From Sulfurimonas sp. RIFCSPLOWO2_12_36_12 (GTDB taxonomy: Bacteria; Campylobacterota; Campylobacteria; Campylobacterales; Sulfurimonadaceae), in NCBI GenBank assembly GCA_001829675.1, contig MIBZ01000001.1, positions 1 through 32,115 of the forward strand: DNA of 32,115 nt, in the 5' to 3' direction. Every line of letters starts with the position of its first letter. Positions within the stretch are counted from its first letter, which is position 1. Made by a program: the position numbers and the translations under genes. Under the pieces are notes generated by a model. The model made no database searches and had not been told where the DNA came from. It saw only the letters and a program-made list of their open reading frames with translations. Positions 14,474 to 23,104 of the stretch are shown here, in pieces.

Positions 14474-15214
14474 TTAACTATTTATCTCACTCTTTAATAT
14501 TTTTGCAAGTTCGCTGCACTCTTTAATCTTATTTTCATAACTTAGACTCTCTTTTAACAAGATATCAATAAAAGCACTTCCTACTATTACGCCATCGGCA
14601 CCTTTTACCTTATCTTTTGCGGTATTTTTATTTACCCCAAAACCGACATAAACAGGAGTTGCGGTGTATTTTTTTATTGAAGATAAAAACGGCTGCAAAT
14701 CCTCAGCACTGCCTGAACCGGTAATTCCCGTATAAGCTACCATATAGATGAATTTTTTAGAATCTTTAACTATCTCTTGAATTCTCTTTTCGCTGTCGGT
14801 CGGTGCGACAAAACTTATGTTTGAAACATTGTTAGAATTAAAAAGCTCTCTGTATGCCAGTGCTTCTTCGTGAGGCAGGTCGGGGATTATCAATCCATTT
14901 ATCCCTATCTCTTTTGCTAAAGGAACTAATTCCTCCATATTTTGCTGGTAAAAACTGTTAAAATATCCCATCCACAGAGTATCAACTTTTGGAGCAACCG
15001 CCTTAGATATTTCTAAAAGATGTTTAAACTTAAAACCAAGTTCCAGAGCTTTGTGATTTGCTTTTTCTATCAAAGGACCGTCTGCCACAGGGTCAGAGAA
15101 TGGAACCCCGAGTTCAAGCGTGTCAACACCGCTCTCACCAAGGGCTAAAGCTAAGTCGATGCTAAAAGATTTTTCAGGATATCCGGTCGTTATATATGCT
15201 ACTAATTTTTTCAA
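14474..15214 (-). CDS. trpA: Tryptophan synthase alpha subunit
   Basis: TrpA splits indole-3-glycerol phosphate to indole and glyceraldehyde 3-phosphate; indole is channelled to TrpB. The 246-residue TIM-barrel shows the catalytic glutamate and aspartate in LELGVPFSDPVADGPLI, the MGYFN strand, and the phosphate-binding GFGVN and VGSAF motifs near the end. The start is a TTG at 15214 that overlaps the Hpt gene's stop (TTGA), with TTGGAA upstream. The alternative first ATG would lose the first beta strand. trpB is not adjacent, which suggests a scattered trp pathway. No clear terminator follows. Confidence 0.95.
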   Translation of the reverse strand: MKKLVAYITTGYPEKSFSIDLALALGESGVDTLELGVPFSDPVADGPLIEKANHKALELGFKFKHLLEISKAVAPKVDTLWMGYFNSFYQQNMEELVPLAKEIGINGLIIPDLPHEEALAYRELFNSNNVSNISFVAPTDSEKRIQEIVKDSKKFIYMVAYTGITGSGSAEDLQPFLSSIKKYTATPVYVGFGVNKNTAKDKVKGADGVIVGSAFIDILLKESLSYENKIKECSELAKILKSEINS

Positions 15215-15615
15215 TTGTTTTCCAAGTCAGGTAATTTAAGCAGAGAATATTTTATATGGGTAAGCTCGTTGTCTAGTTTTAAATCGTCTTTCCACGCTCC
15301 AAACATGTCGCTAATCTCGAGCAGCCAAGTTATAGTCTCTTCATTGACGCTGCTATGGTTAGTTCTTATCTGTTCAAGTGCATCCTCCACAAAAGCTGAA
15401 AGTTTCGACATTTGTGTGATTTTTAAAAAGCTTGAAGCAGATTTGATATTATGAAAAACACGAAAAAGCTCATTGATGCTCTGTTCATATTTGTTTGGTT
15501 TTTTCAAATCCAAAATCATGACCTCCATGTAGTCAACCATCATGGAGTAGTGATCTAAAAATTCATCGACTATTTCATAATCAAAATTAGAATCTAAATC
15601 ACTTCTTATGCCCAT
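15211..15615 (-). CDS. Stand-alone Hpt (histidine phosphotransfer) domain protein
   Basis: A 134-residue helical-bundle protein with the Hpt core LFRVFHNIKSASSFL. His55 is the predicted phosphorylated residue, followed two residues later by the conserved Lys58. It would pass phosphate between a hybrid sensor kinase and a response regulator. No kinase or receiver is next to it, so the partners are elsewhere. AGGAG lies nine bases before the ATG. It is the first gene of the pair with trpA, overlapping by four bases, an unexpected partnership. Confidence 0.88.
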   Translation of the reverse strand: MGIRSDLDSNFDYEIVDEFLDHYSMMVDYMEVMILDLKKPNKYEQSINELFRVFHNIKSASSFLKITQMSKLSAFVEDALEQIRTNHSSVNEETITWLLEISDMFGAWKDDLKLDNELTHIKYSLLKLPDLENN

Positions 15616-15691
15616 AAAATATTTCTCCTATATAGTCAAAATTATAGCAATTTTTAGTTAAAATACTTTTTATTAAATAAAAGAGTTTGAA

Positions 15692-16483
15692 ATGACCAAA
15701 AAAATGACGATAACTTCTATCAAAAAGAGCAAAGGGGTAACACCTTTGGTTGTGATAACAGCTTACGATGCGCTTTTTGCAAAACTTCTAGAGCCTAGCT
15801 CCGATATGATTTTGGTCGGCGATAGTCTAAATATGAGTTTTGCGGGCAGGAGTGATACATTAAGTGCAACTCTGGAACAGATGATATATCATACCAATGC
15901 TGTCGCGATGGGAGCAAAAAACTCTTTTTTGATTTGCGATATGCCGTTTGGAACATATGTAAACCCGGATGAAGCTCTTAAAAATGCTATTAAGGTTTTT
16001 CAAGAAACACCGGCAGATGCTCTAAAAATAGAGGGCGGGGAAGAGAAGGCTGATATAATAAAGCATCTCTGTTCAAACGGAATCGCAGTCTGCGGGCATA
16101 TTGGACTTTTGCCGCAAGCTTTTCGCTCTGAGGGCGGATACAAAGTAAAAGGCAAAAACGAGCAGGAGAGATTGCAACTTATAAAAGATGCAAAAGCTGT
16201 TGAAGCGGCTGGGGCATTTTGTATGGTTATAGAGGGTGTTAAAGCAGAGGTCGCACGAGATGTTGCAAAAAGCGTAGAGATACCCGTAATCGGCATAGGC
16301 GCAGGCAAAGATGTTGATGGGCAGGTTCTTGTTTTTTCTGACATGTTGGGGCTTTTTGAGGAGTTTACGCCAAAGTTTGTTAAGAAGTATATGGATGGCG
16401 CATCTTTAGTTAAAAATGCTATAAAAAGCTATGCTGATGAGGTTAAAACCAAAGAGTTTCCTCAAGATATGCATACCTACTAA
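15692..16483 (+). CDS. panB: 3-methyl-2-oxobutanoate hydroxymethyltransferase
   Basis: PanB transfers a hydroxymethyl group from 5,10-methylene-tetrahydrofolate to alpha-ketoisovalerate, giving ketopantoate for pantothenate and CoA synthesis. The 263-residue TIM-barrel has [13 protein letters not shown], the metal-binding VGDSLNM, the central [17 protein letters not shown], and the family signature GHIGLLPQ. The C-terminal [15 protein letters not shown] strand is also typical. It starts the plus-strand run panB-ruvB-permease, with ruvB eight bases after its stop; linkage to ruvB is positional only. Confidence 0.96.
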   Translation: MTKKMTITSIKKSKGVTPLVVITAYDALFAKLLEPSSDMILVGDSLNMSFAGRSDTLSATLEQMIYHTNAVAMGAKNSFLICDMPFGTYVNPDEALKNAIKVFQETPADALKIEGGEEKADIIKHLCSNGIAVCGHIGLLPQAFRSEGGYKVKGKNEQERLQLIKDAKAVEAAGAFCMVIEGVKAEVARDVAKSVEIPVIGIGAGKDVDGQVLVFSDMLGLFEEFTPKFVKKYMDGASLVKNAIKSYADEVKTKEFPQDMHTY

Positions 16484-16491
16484 GAGAAGAT

Positions 16492-17505
16492 ATGGAAAGA
16501 TTGGTCGAGATAGAGAGATTTGATAGCGAAGAGAGTGTTGAAATAACGCTTCGTCCTAGTGCTTGGAGTGAGTATATAGGACAGGAGCAGATTAAAAAAA
16601 ATCTCGGTGTCTTTATAGAGGCCAGTAAAAAAAGGGGCGAAGCTCTTGACCATGTTCTCTTCTTTGGACCTCCGGGGCTTGGCAAAACAACTTTGGCTCT
16701 TATTATTGCAAATGAGATGAATGCAAATATCAAAGTAACAGCCGCTCCGATGATAGAAAAAAGCGGAGATTTGGCTGCAATTCTTACAAACTTGGAGGAG
16801 GGCGATATTCTTTTTATAGATGAAATTCACCGTCTCTCTCCGGCGGTAGAAGAGATACTTTACTCATCGATGGAAGATTTTCGCATAGACATTATCATAG
16901 GAAGCGGACCTGCTGCCCAAACAGTAAAGATAGATTTGCCTCGCTTCACTCTTATCGGTGCTACGACAAGAGCGGGGATGCTCTCAAATCCGCTCCGTGA
17001 CAGATTTGGCATGAACTTTAGAATGCAGTTTTACTCTCCTGAGGAGCTCTCTAAGATTATCTCTCAAGCTTCAAATAAACTAAACAAGCAGATAGCGCAT
17101 GAGGCATGTGCAGAGATAGCAAAAAGAAGCCGCGGAACTCCTCGTATAGCTCTGAGACTTTTGCGTCGTGTAAGAGATTTTGCCGATGTTGCAAACGAAA
17201 AAGATATACTTCACTCAAGAACGAGCTATGCACTTGATGAGCTTGGCATAAATTCATACGGATTTGACGAGATGGACATTAGGCTTTTAAATCTTTTAGT
17301 TGGAGCTAACGGAAGAGCCATGGGGCTCAGCACGATTGCCGCGGCGCTTAGCGAGGACGAGGGAACGGTAGAAGATGTACTGGAGCCGTATTTGATAGCA
17401 AACGGTTATCTGGAGAGAACAGCCAAAGGCAGAAAAGCCACTAGAAGCACTTATGAGATTTTAAATGTTAATATTCCGATAATAGAAGAGGGAGGTCTGT
17501 TTTGA
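16492..17505 (+). CDS. ruvB: Holliday junction branch migration ATPase RuvB
   Basis: RuvB is the hexameric motor that, with RuvA, drives branch migration of Holliday junctions in recombination and repair. The 337-residue protein has Walker [11 protein letters not shown], Walker [11 protein letters not shown], sensor motif GATTRAGML, the arginine-finger region NPLRDRFGM, and a C-terminal winged helix ([19 protein letters not shown]). Length matches the family. The ribosome binding site is AGAGAAG. It is followed by an overlapping permease gene (TTGA). Confidence 0.98.
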   Translation: MERLVEIERFDSEESVEITLRPSAWSEYIGQEQIKKNLGVFIEASKKRGEALDHVLFFGPPGLGKTTLALIIANEMNANIKVTAAPMIEKSGDLAAILTNLEEGDILFIDEIHRLSPAVEEILYSSMEDFRIDIIIGSGPAAQTVKIDLPRFTLIGATTRAGMLSNPLRDRFGMNFRMQFYSPEELSKIISQASNKLNKQIAHEACAEIAKRSRGTPRIALRLLRRVRDFADVANEKDILHSRTSYALDELGINSYGFDEMDIRLLNLLVGANGRAMGLSTIAAALSEDEGTVEDVLEPYLIANGYLERTAKGRKATRSTYEILNVNIPIIEEGGLF

Positions 17506-18551
17506 AACCGCAATATTTTGTAGCCATACTGTTTGCAACTTCGCTCTACTGGATGTATCTTTTGTACACACCGTTTTTGTTGGGTATGATAATAGCCGCT
17601 TTGCTGGCGATTTCAACTGCAAATATTCAGAATTTTTTTGAAAAAGTTTTAAAATCAAAATTTTTAGCAGCACTTAGCTCCAGTTTTTTATTGGCCGTTC
17701 TCTTTTTTGTACCGCTTGGATATTTTTTGGTAACTTTAACTGTTAAAATAAACGGTGTGGAACCAATAGTTTTTGAAAATATTGAAATGTTAATCAAAGA
17801 TTTTTTAGCAAATCCCCCAGAATATTTACAATTTTTAAAGCCTTATATGGACAATCTAATGAAAGATATAAGTGTGGATTCAATCGCAGCTTATGCATTG
17901 ACATTTACAGGAGACATAGGCTCGCTTAGTGCCGGTTATCTTAAAAATTCATTTTTAGTGATAGTTTTTTATTTTTTTGCGCAGTACAACGGCGGTTTTG
18001 TAGTTGATTTGTTAAAAAGAGTTGTTCAGATGTCGGTTGATGAGACAACACTCCTAGCAAAGGAGCTCTCATCTGTTATGAGCGTTGTGTTTTACTCTAT
18101 TATAGTAAATGCAATGTTTCAAGGATTGCTTTTTGGAGTAGCCATCTCATTTATGGGATATAACGGGCTTCTGTTTGGGATAATGTACGGATTTGCTTCA
18201 TTGATTCCGGTTGTAGGCGGAGCGCTTATGTGGCTTCCGTTTATGCTTTTTGAGTTCTCCATGGGAAACAGTTCAAATGCGCTGTTTATAGCACTATATT
18301 CAATTCTTCTTATCTCTGTTATCGCAGATACTTTTATAAAACCTTTGATTATAAAAGAGATAAATCTAAGAGTTTTAAAAGAGGATGATGCTAGGATGAA
18401 TGAACTTATTATCTTCTTTGCTATTATCGCAGGACTTACGACTTTTGGTTTTTGGGGTATGATTTTGGGACCTGCAATTACTGCATTTTTCTTGACTATT
18501 TTAAAGCTTTTTGAGGCAAGAACAAAAGAGTGCGAATCTAATCAAAGTTAA
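17502..18551 (+). CDS. AI-2E family transporter (PerM-like)
   Basis: A 349-residue polytopic inner-membrane protein of the AI-2E transporter/PerM family. About seven to eight hydrophobic segments frame a soluble loop (roughly 75-150). The conserved C-terminal part is [17 protein letters not shown] followed by [14 protein letters not shown]. Family members export diverse small molecules; the substrate is unknown. The start is TTG 17502, overlapping the ruvB stop, with a strong GGAGG six bases upstream, which decides the start. No luxS is near. The stop overlaps the convergent acyltransferase gene by four bases. Confidence 0.88.
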   Translation: MKPQYFVAILFATSLYWMYLLYTPFLLGMIIAALLAISTANIQNFFEKVLKSKFLAALSSSFLLAVLFFVPLGYFLVTLTVKINGVEPIVFENIEMLIKDFLANPPEYLQFLKPYMDNLMKDISVDSIAAYALTFTGDIGSLSAGYLKNSFLVIVFYFFAQYNGGFVVDLLKRVVQMSVDETTLLAKELSSVMSVVFYSIIVNAMFQGLLFGVAISFMGYNGLLFGIMYGFASLIPVVGGALMWLPFMLFEFSMGNSSNALFIALYSILLISVIADTFIKPLIIKEINLRVLKEDDARMNELIIFFAIIAGLTTFGFWGMILGPAITAFFLTILKLFEARTKECESNQS

Positions 18552-19432
18552 TTTTTGTAGATTTGTGGGTAATCATTTTTGTATCTTCTGTGAACCCAAA
18601 ACCAAAATTTTGGGTCGTCTGTTACTATTTTTGTAAGCCAATCTGCTTGAAGTTGAGTAGCATTTTGAATATCTTCTTGTTCGTCATCGGTTTTTTCTAC
18701 ATCTATTTCATCAAAAAATATTAAAGTATAGTTCTCTTCATCATCTGTTTTCATTATAACCGGTATAATTGCCGCATCATATTTTCTGGCAAAGTAGGCA
18801 GGAGTCGATGTTTGACGAATGCTTTTTCCCATAAAATCCACTTTTAAGCCCTCTCTGGAATTTATACCGGTATCGATAACAATTCCGCATGCTTCACCAT
18901 TTTTTATGATTTTTATTAACGGCTTTATTACATTCGATTTTTCCAGAGATTTGTTGCCAAATTTGGCGCGTGATTCAAGCATCCAATCTTGATATTGTCT
19001 GTTTTTCATTTTTTTAAATACTGCCGTAATTGGTTCTACAAAAGCCCCGACAGCAACTGCGCCCAGCTCCCAAGCACAGTAGTGGGGAGTTACATAAATA
19101 ATAGCACGCCCCTCTTTTTGAGCTTTTTGCACAGCCTCTATATTTTTTACGGTTACTTTTTTTGCCAAATCTTCTTTGCTAATGCACCTAATTTCCATTA
19201 AATGCATAAAATTAAGCAGCAGATTTTTAAAACTGTATCTTACAATCTCATCTTTTTCTTTTTTAGTTAGTTTTGCATTAAATGCAAAATCAAGATTTTT
19301 GTATGCTATGTTTCTATATCTTGATGACGCATAGTAGGCGATAGTTGCCAGTAATAGAAAGAAACTTTTTCTTATTTTTTTCGGCAGCACCATTAAAAAT
19401 TTTTCAAGTAGTAAAAATAGTTTAAAGCTCAT
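18548..19432 (-). CDS. Lipid A biosynthesis lauroyl/myristoyl acyltransferase (LpxL/HtrB family)
   Basis: A 294-residue inner-membrane acyltransferase that adds a secondary acyl chain to the lipid A precursor. An N-terminal membrane anchor (about 15-32, IRKSFFLLLATIAYYAS region) precedes the catalytic HX4E motif in TPHYCAWELGA and later conserved segments such as VIDTGINSREGLKVDFMG, where the family usually has a Gln-Asp motif, and TSTPAYFARKYDAAIIPV. Length (about 300) matches. Which acyl chain it adds cannot be read from the sequence. It is convergent with the permease and divergent from the PDC sensor gene. Confidence 0.9.
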   Translation of the reverse strand: MSFKLFLLLEKFLMVLPKKIRKSFFLLLATIAYYASSRYRNIAYKNLDFAFNAKLTKKEKDEIVRYSFKNLLLNFMHLMEIRCISKEDLAKKVTVKNIEAVQKAQKEGRAIIYVTPHYCAWELGAVAVGAFVEPITAVFKKMKNRQYQDWMLESRAKFGNKSLEKSNVIKPLIKIIKNGEACGIVIDTGINSREGLKVDFMGKSIRQTSTPAYFARKYDAAIIPVIMKTDDEENYTLIFFDEIDVEKTDDEQEDIQNATQLQADWLTKIVTDDPKFWFWVHRRYKNDYPQIYKN

Positions 19433-19564
19433 TTATTCAATAACTCCGATGTATTGTAAAAATGGATTATATCAAAGGATGGTATAAAAAACTGAATAAG
19501 TAATAAAATTGTTATCAAGCCTTTGGTATAATCATGCCCATAAAATCAACAAGGCAAGTAAAAA

Positions 19565-20470
19565 ATGCATTTATCAGATATCCAAAATTTTTCTGAAGGC
19601 CGTACTAAAGCAAGGGCGTATTTTTGCTATCTTTTTTCAAAAAACATCCAAAATAGATTACCGTCACTGTCTGTAGAGATGATAATGCCGCGCCTTTTAA
19701 AAATAAAGGCAGATTTAGAACATTGTGAGGGAGTTTATCTTCTTGATAGCCGCGGTGTTCAAATTTCACCGACATTTACGGCAACCAAGCAGATAGACGA
19801 GGATGCAGGAAAAATCAGAGCAGACAGAGCGTACTATTACCGTGCGGTAAGGGAAGGCAGATGTACGATAACTGATCCATACCCCTCTCTTATAACAGGA
19901 GAGTTGACCGTAACTGCGTCACAGCCTATTTTTGATGAGCATGGCGAGCTGAAATATGTGGCTTGTCTTGACATGCCGCTTGATGAAGTTATTAAAATTT
20001 CTCGTTCAAATACTCTTGATAAATTTTTTATAAACCTCTTTAAATACTCATATGCAATATTTGCATTTGCCCTTATTGCAGTTGCCATACTTCTGTTTTT
20101 TAAAGGGGTACAGAGCTTTTTTGTATATGAGATAACGCCTGACCATTTTGAGATAAAAGATGTTTTCGAAGCAACAATTTTATTAACACTCTCGTTGGCG
20201 ATATTTGATTTGGCAAAAACTCTTATAGAAGAGGAGATTTTGGGCAGAAACAAAGAGCATAGCATTTCCGGACCGCATAAAACAATGGTTAGGTTTTTGG
20301 GTTCGATTATTATAGCTTTGTCTATTGAAGCGTTGATGCTAGTCTTTAAATTTGCAATAACAGATCCGGAAAAATTGCTTTATGCAATGTATATAGTCGC
20401 CGGTGTGGCAATGTTGCTCATAACTTTAGCGGTTTATATAAAATTTACTAAATTAAAGATTGAAGAATGA
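19565..20470 (+). CDS. PDC/Cache-type sensor protein with four membrane helices
   Basis: A 301-residue protein. Residues 1-150 form a PDC-like (Cache) sensor fold, with EGVYLLDSRGVQISPT, DRAYYYRAVREGRCTITDPYPS and LTVTASQPIFDEHGELKYVACLD. Then come four hydrophobic helices (about 161-179, 203-221, 243-262, 271-292). There is no membrane helix before the sensor, so the PDC domain is probably cytoplasmic, which is unusual. No kinase, GGDEF or methyl-accepting domain is attached. The start has AAGG ten bases upstream. Its stop overlaps the hisH start (ATGA), so it is coupled to histidine genes. Confidence 0.75.
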   Translation: MHLSDIQNFSEGRTKARAYFCYLFSKNIQNRLPSLSVEMIMPRLLKIKADLEHCEGVYLLDSRGVQISPTFTATKQIDEDAGKIRADRAYYYRAVREGRCTITDPYPSLITGELTVTASQPIFDEHGELKYVACLDMPLDEVIKISRSNTLDKFFINLFKYSYAIFAFALIAVAILLFFKGVQSFFVYEITPDHFEIKDVFEATILLTLSLAIFDLAKTLIEEEILGRNKEHSISGPHKTMVRFLGSIIIALSIEALMLVFKFAITDPEKLLYAMYIVAGVAMLLITLAVYIKFTKLKIEE

Positions 20471-21084
20471 TAGGGATTGTTGACTATAACATGGGAAATT
20501 TGGCAAGTGTTCAAAATGCATTTGCAAAGCTTGGCGCCGATACGGTTGTTGAGAGTAATCCAAAAAAGTTTAAAGATTATGACAAACTGATACTCCCGGG
20601 TGTTGGTGCCTTTGGTGATGCTATGGAGCATTTGCGAGAGAGAAATATGATTGACGCTATAAAAGAGTATGCAGCAAGTTCAAAGCCTATGCTTGGCATA
20701 TGTCTTGGTATGCAGCTTCTCTTTGAGAGCAGTGAAGAGTTTGGAAACCATGAAGGTTTAGGGCTTATAAAAGGCAAGGTTGTGGCTTTTGATACGACTA
20801 AATTCAGTGAACCGCTCAAAGTTCCGCATATGGGCTGGAATAGAATGTTTACAAAAGAGCATCCGCTTTTTAAAGGTTTAGATGAGGAGCATTATCTCTA
20901 CTTTGTGCACTCTTATCATGTTTTGTGCCAAAACGAAGATGATGCTATCGGCAAAACTGTATATGGATATGAGTTTACATCGGCAGTAGCCCATAAAAAT
21001 GTTATGGGAATCCAACCGCATCCGGAAAAAAGCCATACCAATGGGCTTAAAATTTTGGAAAATTTTATCAATATAAAACTGTAA
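20467..21084 (+). CDS. hisH: Imidazole glycerol phosphate synthase, glutaminase subunit HisH
   Basis: HisH releases ammonia from glutamine and channels it to HisF, which makes imidazole glycerol phosphate and AICAR in histidine synthesis. The 205-residue class I amidotransferase has the nucleophile Cys79 in GICLGMQ and the His185/Glu187 pair in QPHPEKSH. The N-terminal IVDYNMGNLASV and oxyanion region LPGVGAFG are typical. It overlaps the PDC sensor gene and is followed 18 bases later by hisA. hisF is not in the window. Confidence 0.97.
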   Translation: MIGIVDYNMGNLASVQNAFAKLGADTVVESNPKKFKDYDKLILPGVGAFGDAMEHLRERNMIDAIKEYAASSKPMLGICLGMQLLFESSEEFGNHEGLGLIKGKVVAFDTTKFSEPLKVPHMGWNRMFTKEHPLFKGLDEEHYLYFVHSYHVLCQNEDDAIGKTVYGYEFTSAVAHKNVMGIQPHPEKSHTNGLKILENFINIKL

Positions 21085-21102
21085 ATATTAAGGAAAAAAT
21101 GT

Positions 21103-21813
21103 ATGACTTTATACCCGGCAATTGATTTAAAAGATGGAAAAGCTGTAAGACTTACAAAAGGTCTTATGGATAGCGCTAAAATTTACTCAGATGAGCCATG
21201 GATGCTAGTTAAAAAATTTGAAGAGATGGGTGCCCAGTGGGTTCACTTGGTTGATTTAAACGGTGCGTTTGCGGGTGAACCGAAAAACTTAGAGCAGATT
21301 ATAAAAATCAGACAAAATTGCAATGTAAAACTTGAACTCGGCGGCGGTATAAGGGATGAAGAAACAATTAAAAAAATGCTTGAAATAGGGATAGATAGAA
21401 TTATTTTAGGTTCAATAGCGGTTAAAGATTCAAAGTTTGTTAAAGAGATGGCAGCGAAATATCCTATCGCAGTAGGCATAGACGCGATTGACGGATTTGT
21501 AGCCGTTGAGGGTTGGGGTGAGGTCAGTTCTATGAGGGCGACTGATTTAGCAAGAAAGTTTGCAAACGCCGGCGTTGAAGCTATTATATGCACAGATGTA
21601 AGCAAAGACGGAACGCTTGGCGGAGTAAATGTTGATTTCACGGTTGAGATAGCAAAAGCAAGCGGAGTAAGCACAATTGCAAGCGGCGGAGTAAAAGATG
21701 AGAGTGACATTGAGGCTTTAGTGGCTACAAATATAGTAGATGGCGTAATTATAGGAAAAGCTTACTACGAGGGAACCATCGACTTAGCAAAGATGTTTAA
21801 ACAATTTAGTTAA
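21103..21813 (+). CDS. hisA: ProFAR isomerase HisA
   Basis: HisA isomerises ProFAR to PRFAR, the substrate of HisH/HisF. The 236-residue TIM-barrel has catalytic Asp8 ([13 protein letters not shown]) and Asp127 (VGIDAIDG), the phosphate-binding ELGGGIRD and [11 protein letters not shown] strands, and [12 protein letters not shown]. The ribosome binding site AAGGA is close to the ATG. A small dyad (TTAAGT/ACTTAA) straddles the stop and might be a weak terminator. Confidence 0.97.
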   Translation: MTLYPAIDLKDGKAVRLTKGLMDSAKIYSDEPWMLVKKFEEMGAQWVHLVDLNGAFAGEPKNLEQIIKIRQNCNVKLELGGGIRDEETIKKMLEIGIDRIILGSIAVKDSKFVKEMAAKYPIAVGIDAIDGFVAVEGWGEVSSMRATDLARKFANAGVEAIICTDVSKDGTLGGVNVDFTVEIAKASGVSTIASGGVKDESDIEALVATNIVDGVIIGKAYYEGTIDLAKMFKQFS

Positions 21814-21894
21814 GTTTTACTTAATCGTAAAATAAATAAAATTTAGGTATCATTATTGCTTAAATTTGCAAATATTTAAAGAAAAGGATTTCAT

Positions 21895-22269
21895 TTGAAA
21901 TTACTTGTTGTTGATGATAGCTCCACAATGCGCCGTATTATAAAAAACACTTTGTCAAGACTTGGTCATGAAGATATACTTGAGGGTGGCGACGGTGTTG
22001 AAGGGTGGAATACTTTAGACAAAAATCCAAATGTTGATATGTTAATCACAGATTGGAATATGCCGGAGATGAACGGATTGGAACTTGTCAAAAAAGTTCG
22101 TGCTGATGCTCGTTTTAAAGATTTGCCAATAATTATGGTAACAACTGAAGGTGGCAAGGCAGAGGTTATAACCGCTTTAAAGGCCGGTGTTAATAACTAT
22201 ATTGTTAAACCGTTTACTCCACAAGTTTTAAAAGAGAAACTTGGTGCTGTTATGGGCATTGAGGTGTAA
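21895..22269 (+). CDS. cheY: Chemotaxis response regulator CheY
   Basis: A single-domain receiver of 124 residues that, when phosphorylated, binds the flagellar motor switch. The acidic pocket Asp7-Asp8, phosphoacceptor Asp53 (LITDWNMPEMNG), Thr83, Tyr102 and Lys105 are all present. The start is TTG 21895, chosen because the protein family begins with KLLVVDDS and AAGGA lies seven bases upstream; no ATG in frame fits. The order cheY-prmA-ftsH matches Campylobacter and Helicobacter (my recollection). The prmA ATG overlaps its stop by one base. Confidence 0.96.
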   Translation: MKLLVVDDSSTMRRIIKNTLSRLGHEDILEGGDGVEGWNTLDKNPNVDMLITDWNMPEMNGLELVKKVRADARFKDLPIIMVTTEGGKAEVITALKAGVNNYIVKPFTPQVLKEKLGAVMGIEV

Positions 22270-23102
22270 TGCAAGAGCATTACTTTGAATTAGTTGTCAA
22301 TATATCTTCTCATCACGCTCTTTTTTCAGATTTTTTAGCAGATACTTTACCGGTAGGTTTTGAAGAAACAGATACCGGTTTTATTATTAGAAGCGATGAT
22401 GAGCTTGACACTATAATCTGGGGATTAGAGCAATTTACTGAGGCTTTACAAAAAGCTACGGGGCAAAGCATAGAGCTTGAGTGTAAGCAGACAAAACTCA
22501 AAAGCAGTGACTGGGTTAAGATTTATCAAGAGAGTATCCAACCGCTTTGTATAGATAAATTTTATATCCATCCTACTTGGGATGAGCCTAGCAAGGAGCT
22601 AATAAACATTGCTATCGACCCGGCCTTGGCATTTGGCACGGGACATCATCCAACTACTGCATCATCACTAAGAGCAATTGCTAAATATGTAAAAAAGGGT
22701 GATAGAGTTTTAGATGTAGGCTGTGGCAGCGGAATATTAGGTGTCGGAGCTATAAAGCTTGGCGCTGTAGTAGATGCTTGTGATACAGACATCGTATGTG
22801 TAGAAAATAGTGAGTTAAATGCACAGCTAAACTGTGTAAAATTTGAAAATTTATGGGAAGGTTCTTGCAGCCTTGCTAAAGAGAGCTATGATGTAGTTGT
22901 AGCAAATATAGTGGCAGATGTTTTAACATTTATAGCAAATGATTTAAAAGCTGTTTTGAAAAAAAGCGGAATTCTTATATTATCCGGAATATTAGACAAA
23001 TATGAATCAAAAGTTTTGAAGTTTTATCAAGATTTTGAAATTCTAGAAAAGATAACCCAAGACGAATGGGTTACATTAATACTAAAGCAAGGCAAAAAAT
23101 AG
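22269..23102 (+). CDS. prmA: Ribosomal protein L11 methyltransferase
   Basis: PrmA methylates ribosomal protein L11 using S-adenosylmethionine. The 277-residue protein has an N-terminal substrate-recognition part with W/D-rich segments (SSDWVKIYQESIQPL). The catalytic Rossmann fold follows: AFGTGHHPTT, the SAM motif VLDVGCGSGILGVGAIKLGA, and VVANIVADVL in place of the NPPY motif. Length is typical, about 290. It is joined to cheY (one-base overlap) and ftsH (two-base gap). Confidence 0.96.
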   Translation: MQEHYFELVVNISSHHALFSDFLADTLPVGFEETDTGFIIRSDDELDTIIWGLEQFTEALQKATGQSIELECKQTKLKSSDWVKIYQESIQPLCIDKFYIHPTWDEPSKELINIAIDPALAFGTGHHPTTASSLRAIAKYVKKGDRVLDVGCGSGILGVGAIKLGAVVDACDTDIVCVENSELNAQLNCVKFENLWEGSCSLAKESYDVVVANIVADVLTFIANDLKAVLKKSGILILSGILDKYESKVLKFYQDFEILEKITQDEWVTLILKQGKK

Positions 23103-23104
23103 AT

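Noticed and set aside
21810..21824. TTAAGT/ACTTAA dyad at the hisA stop as a terminator
   Set aside because: The stem is six AT-rich pairs with no T-run; too weak to list.
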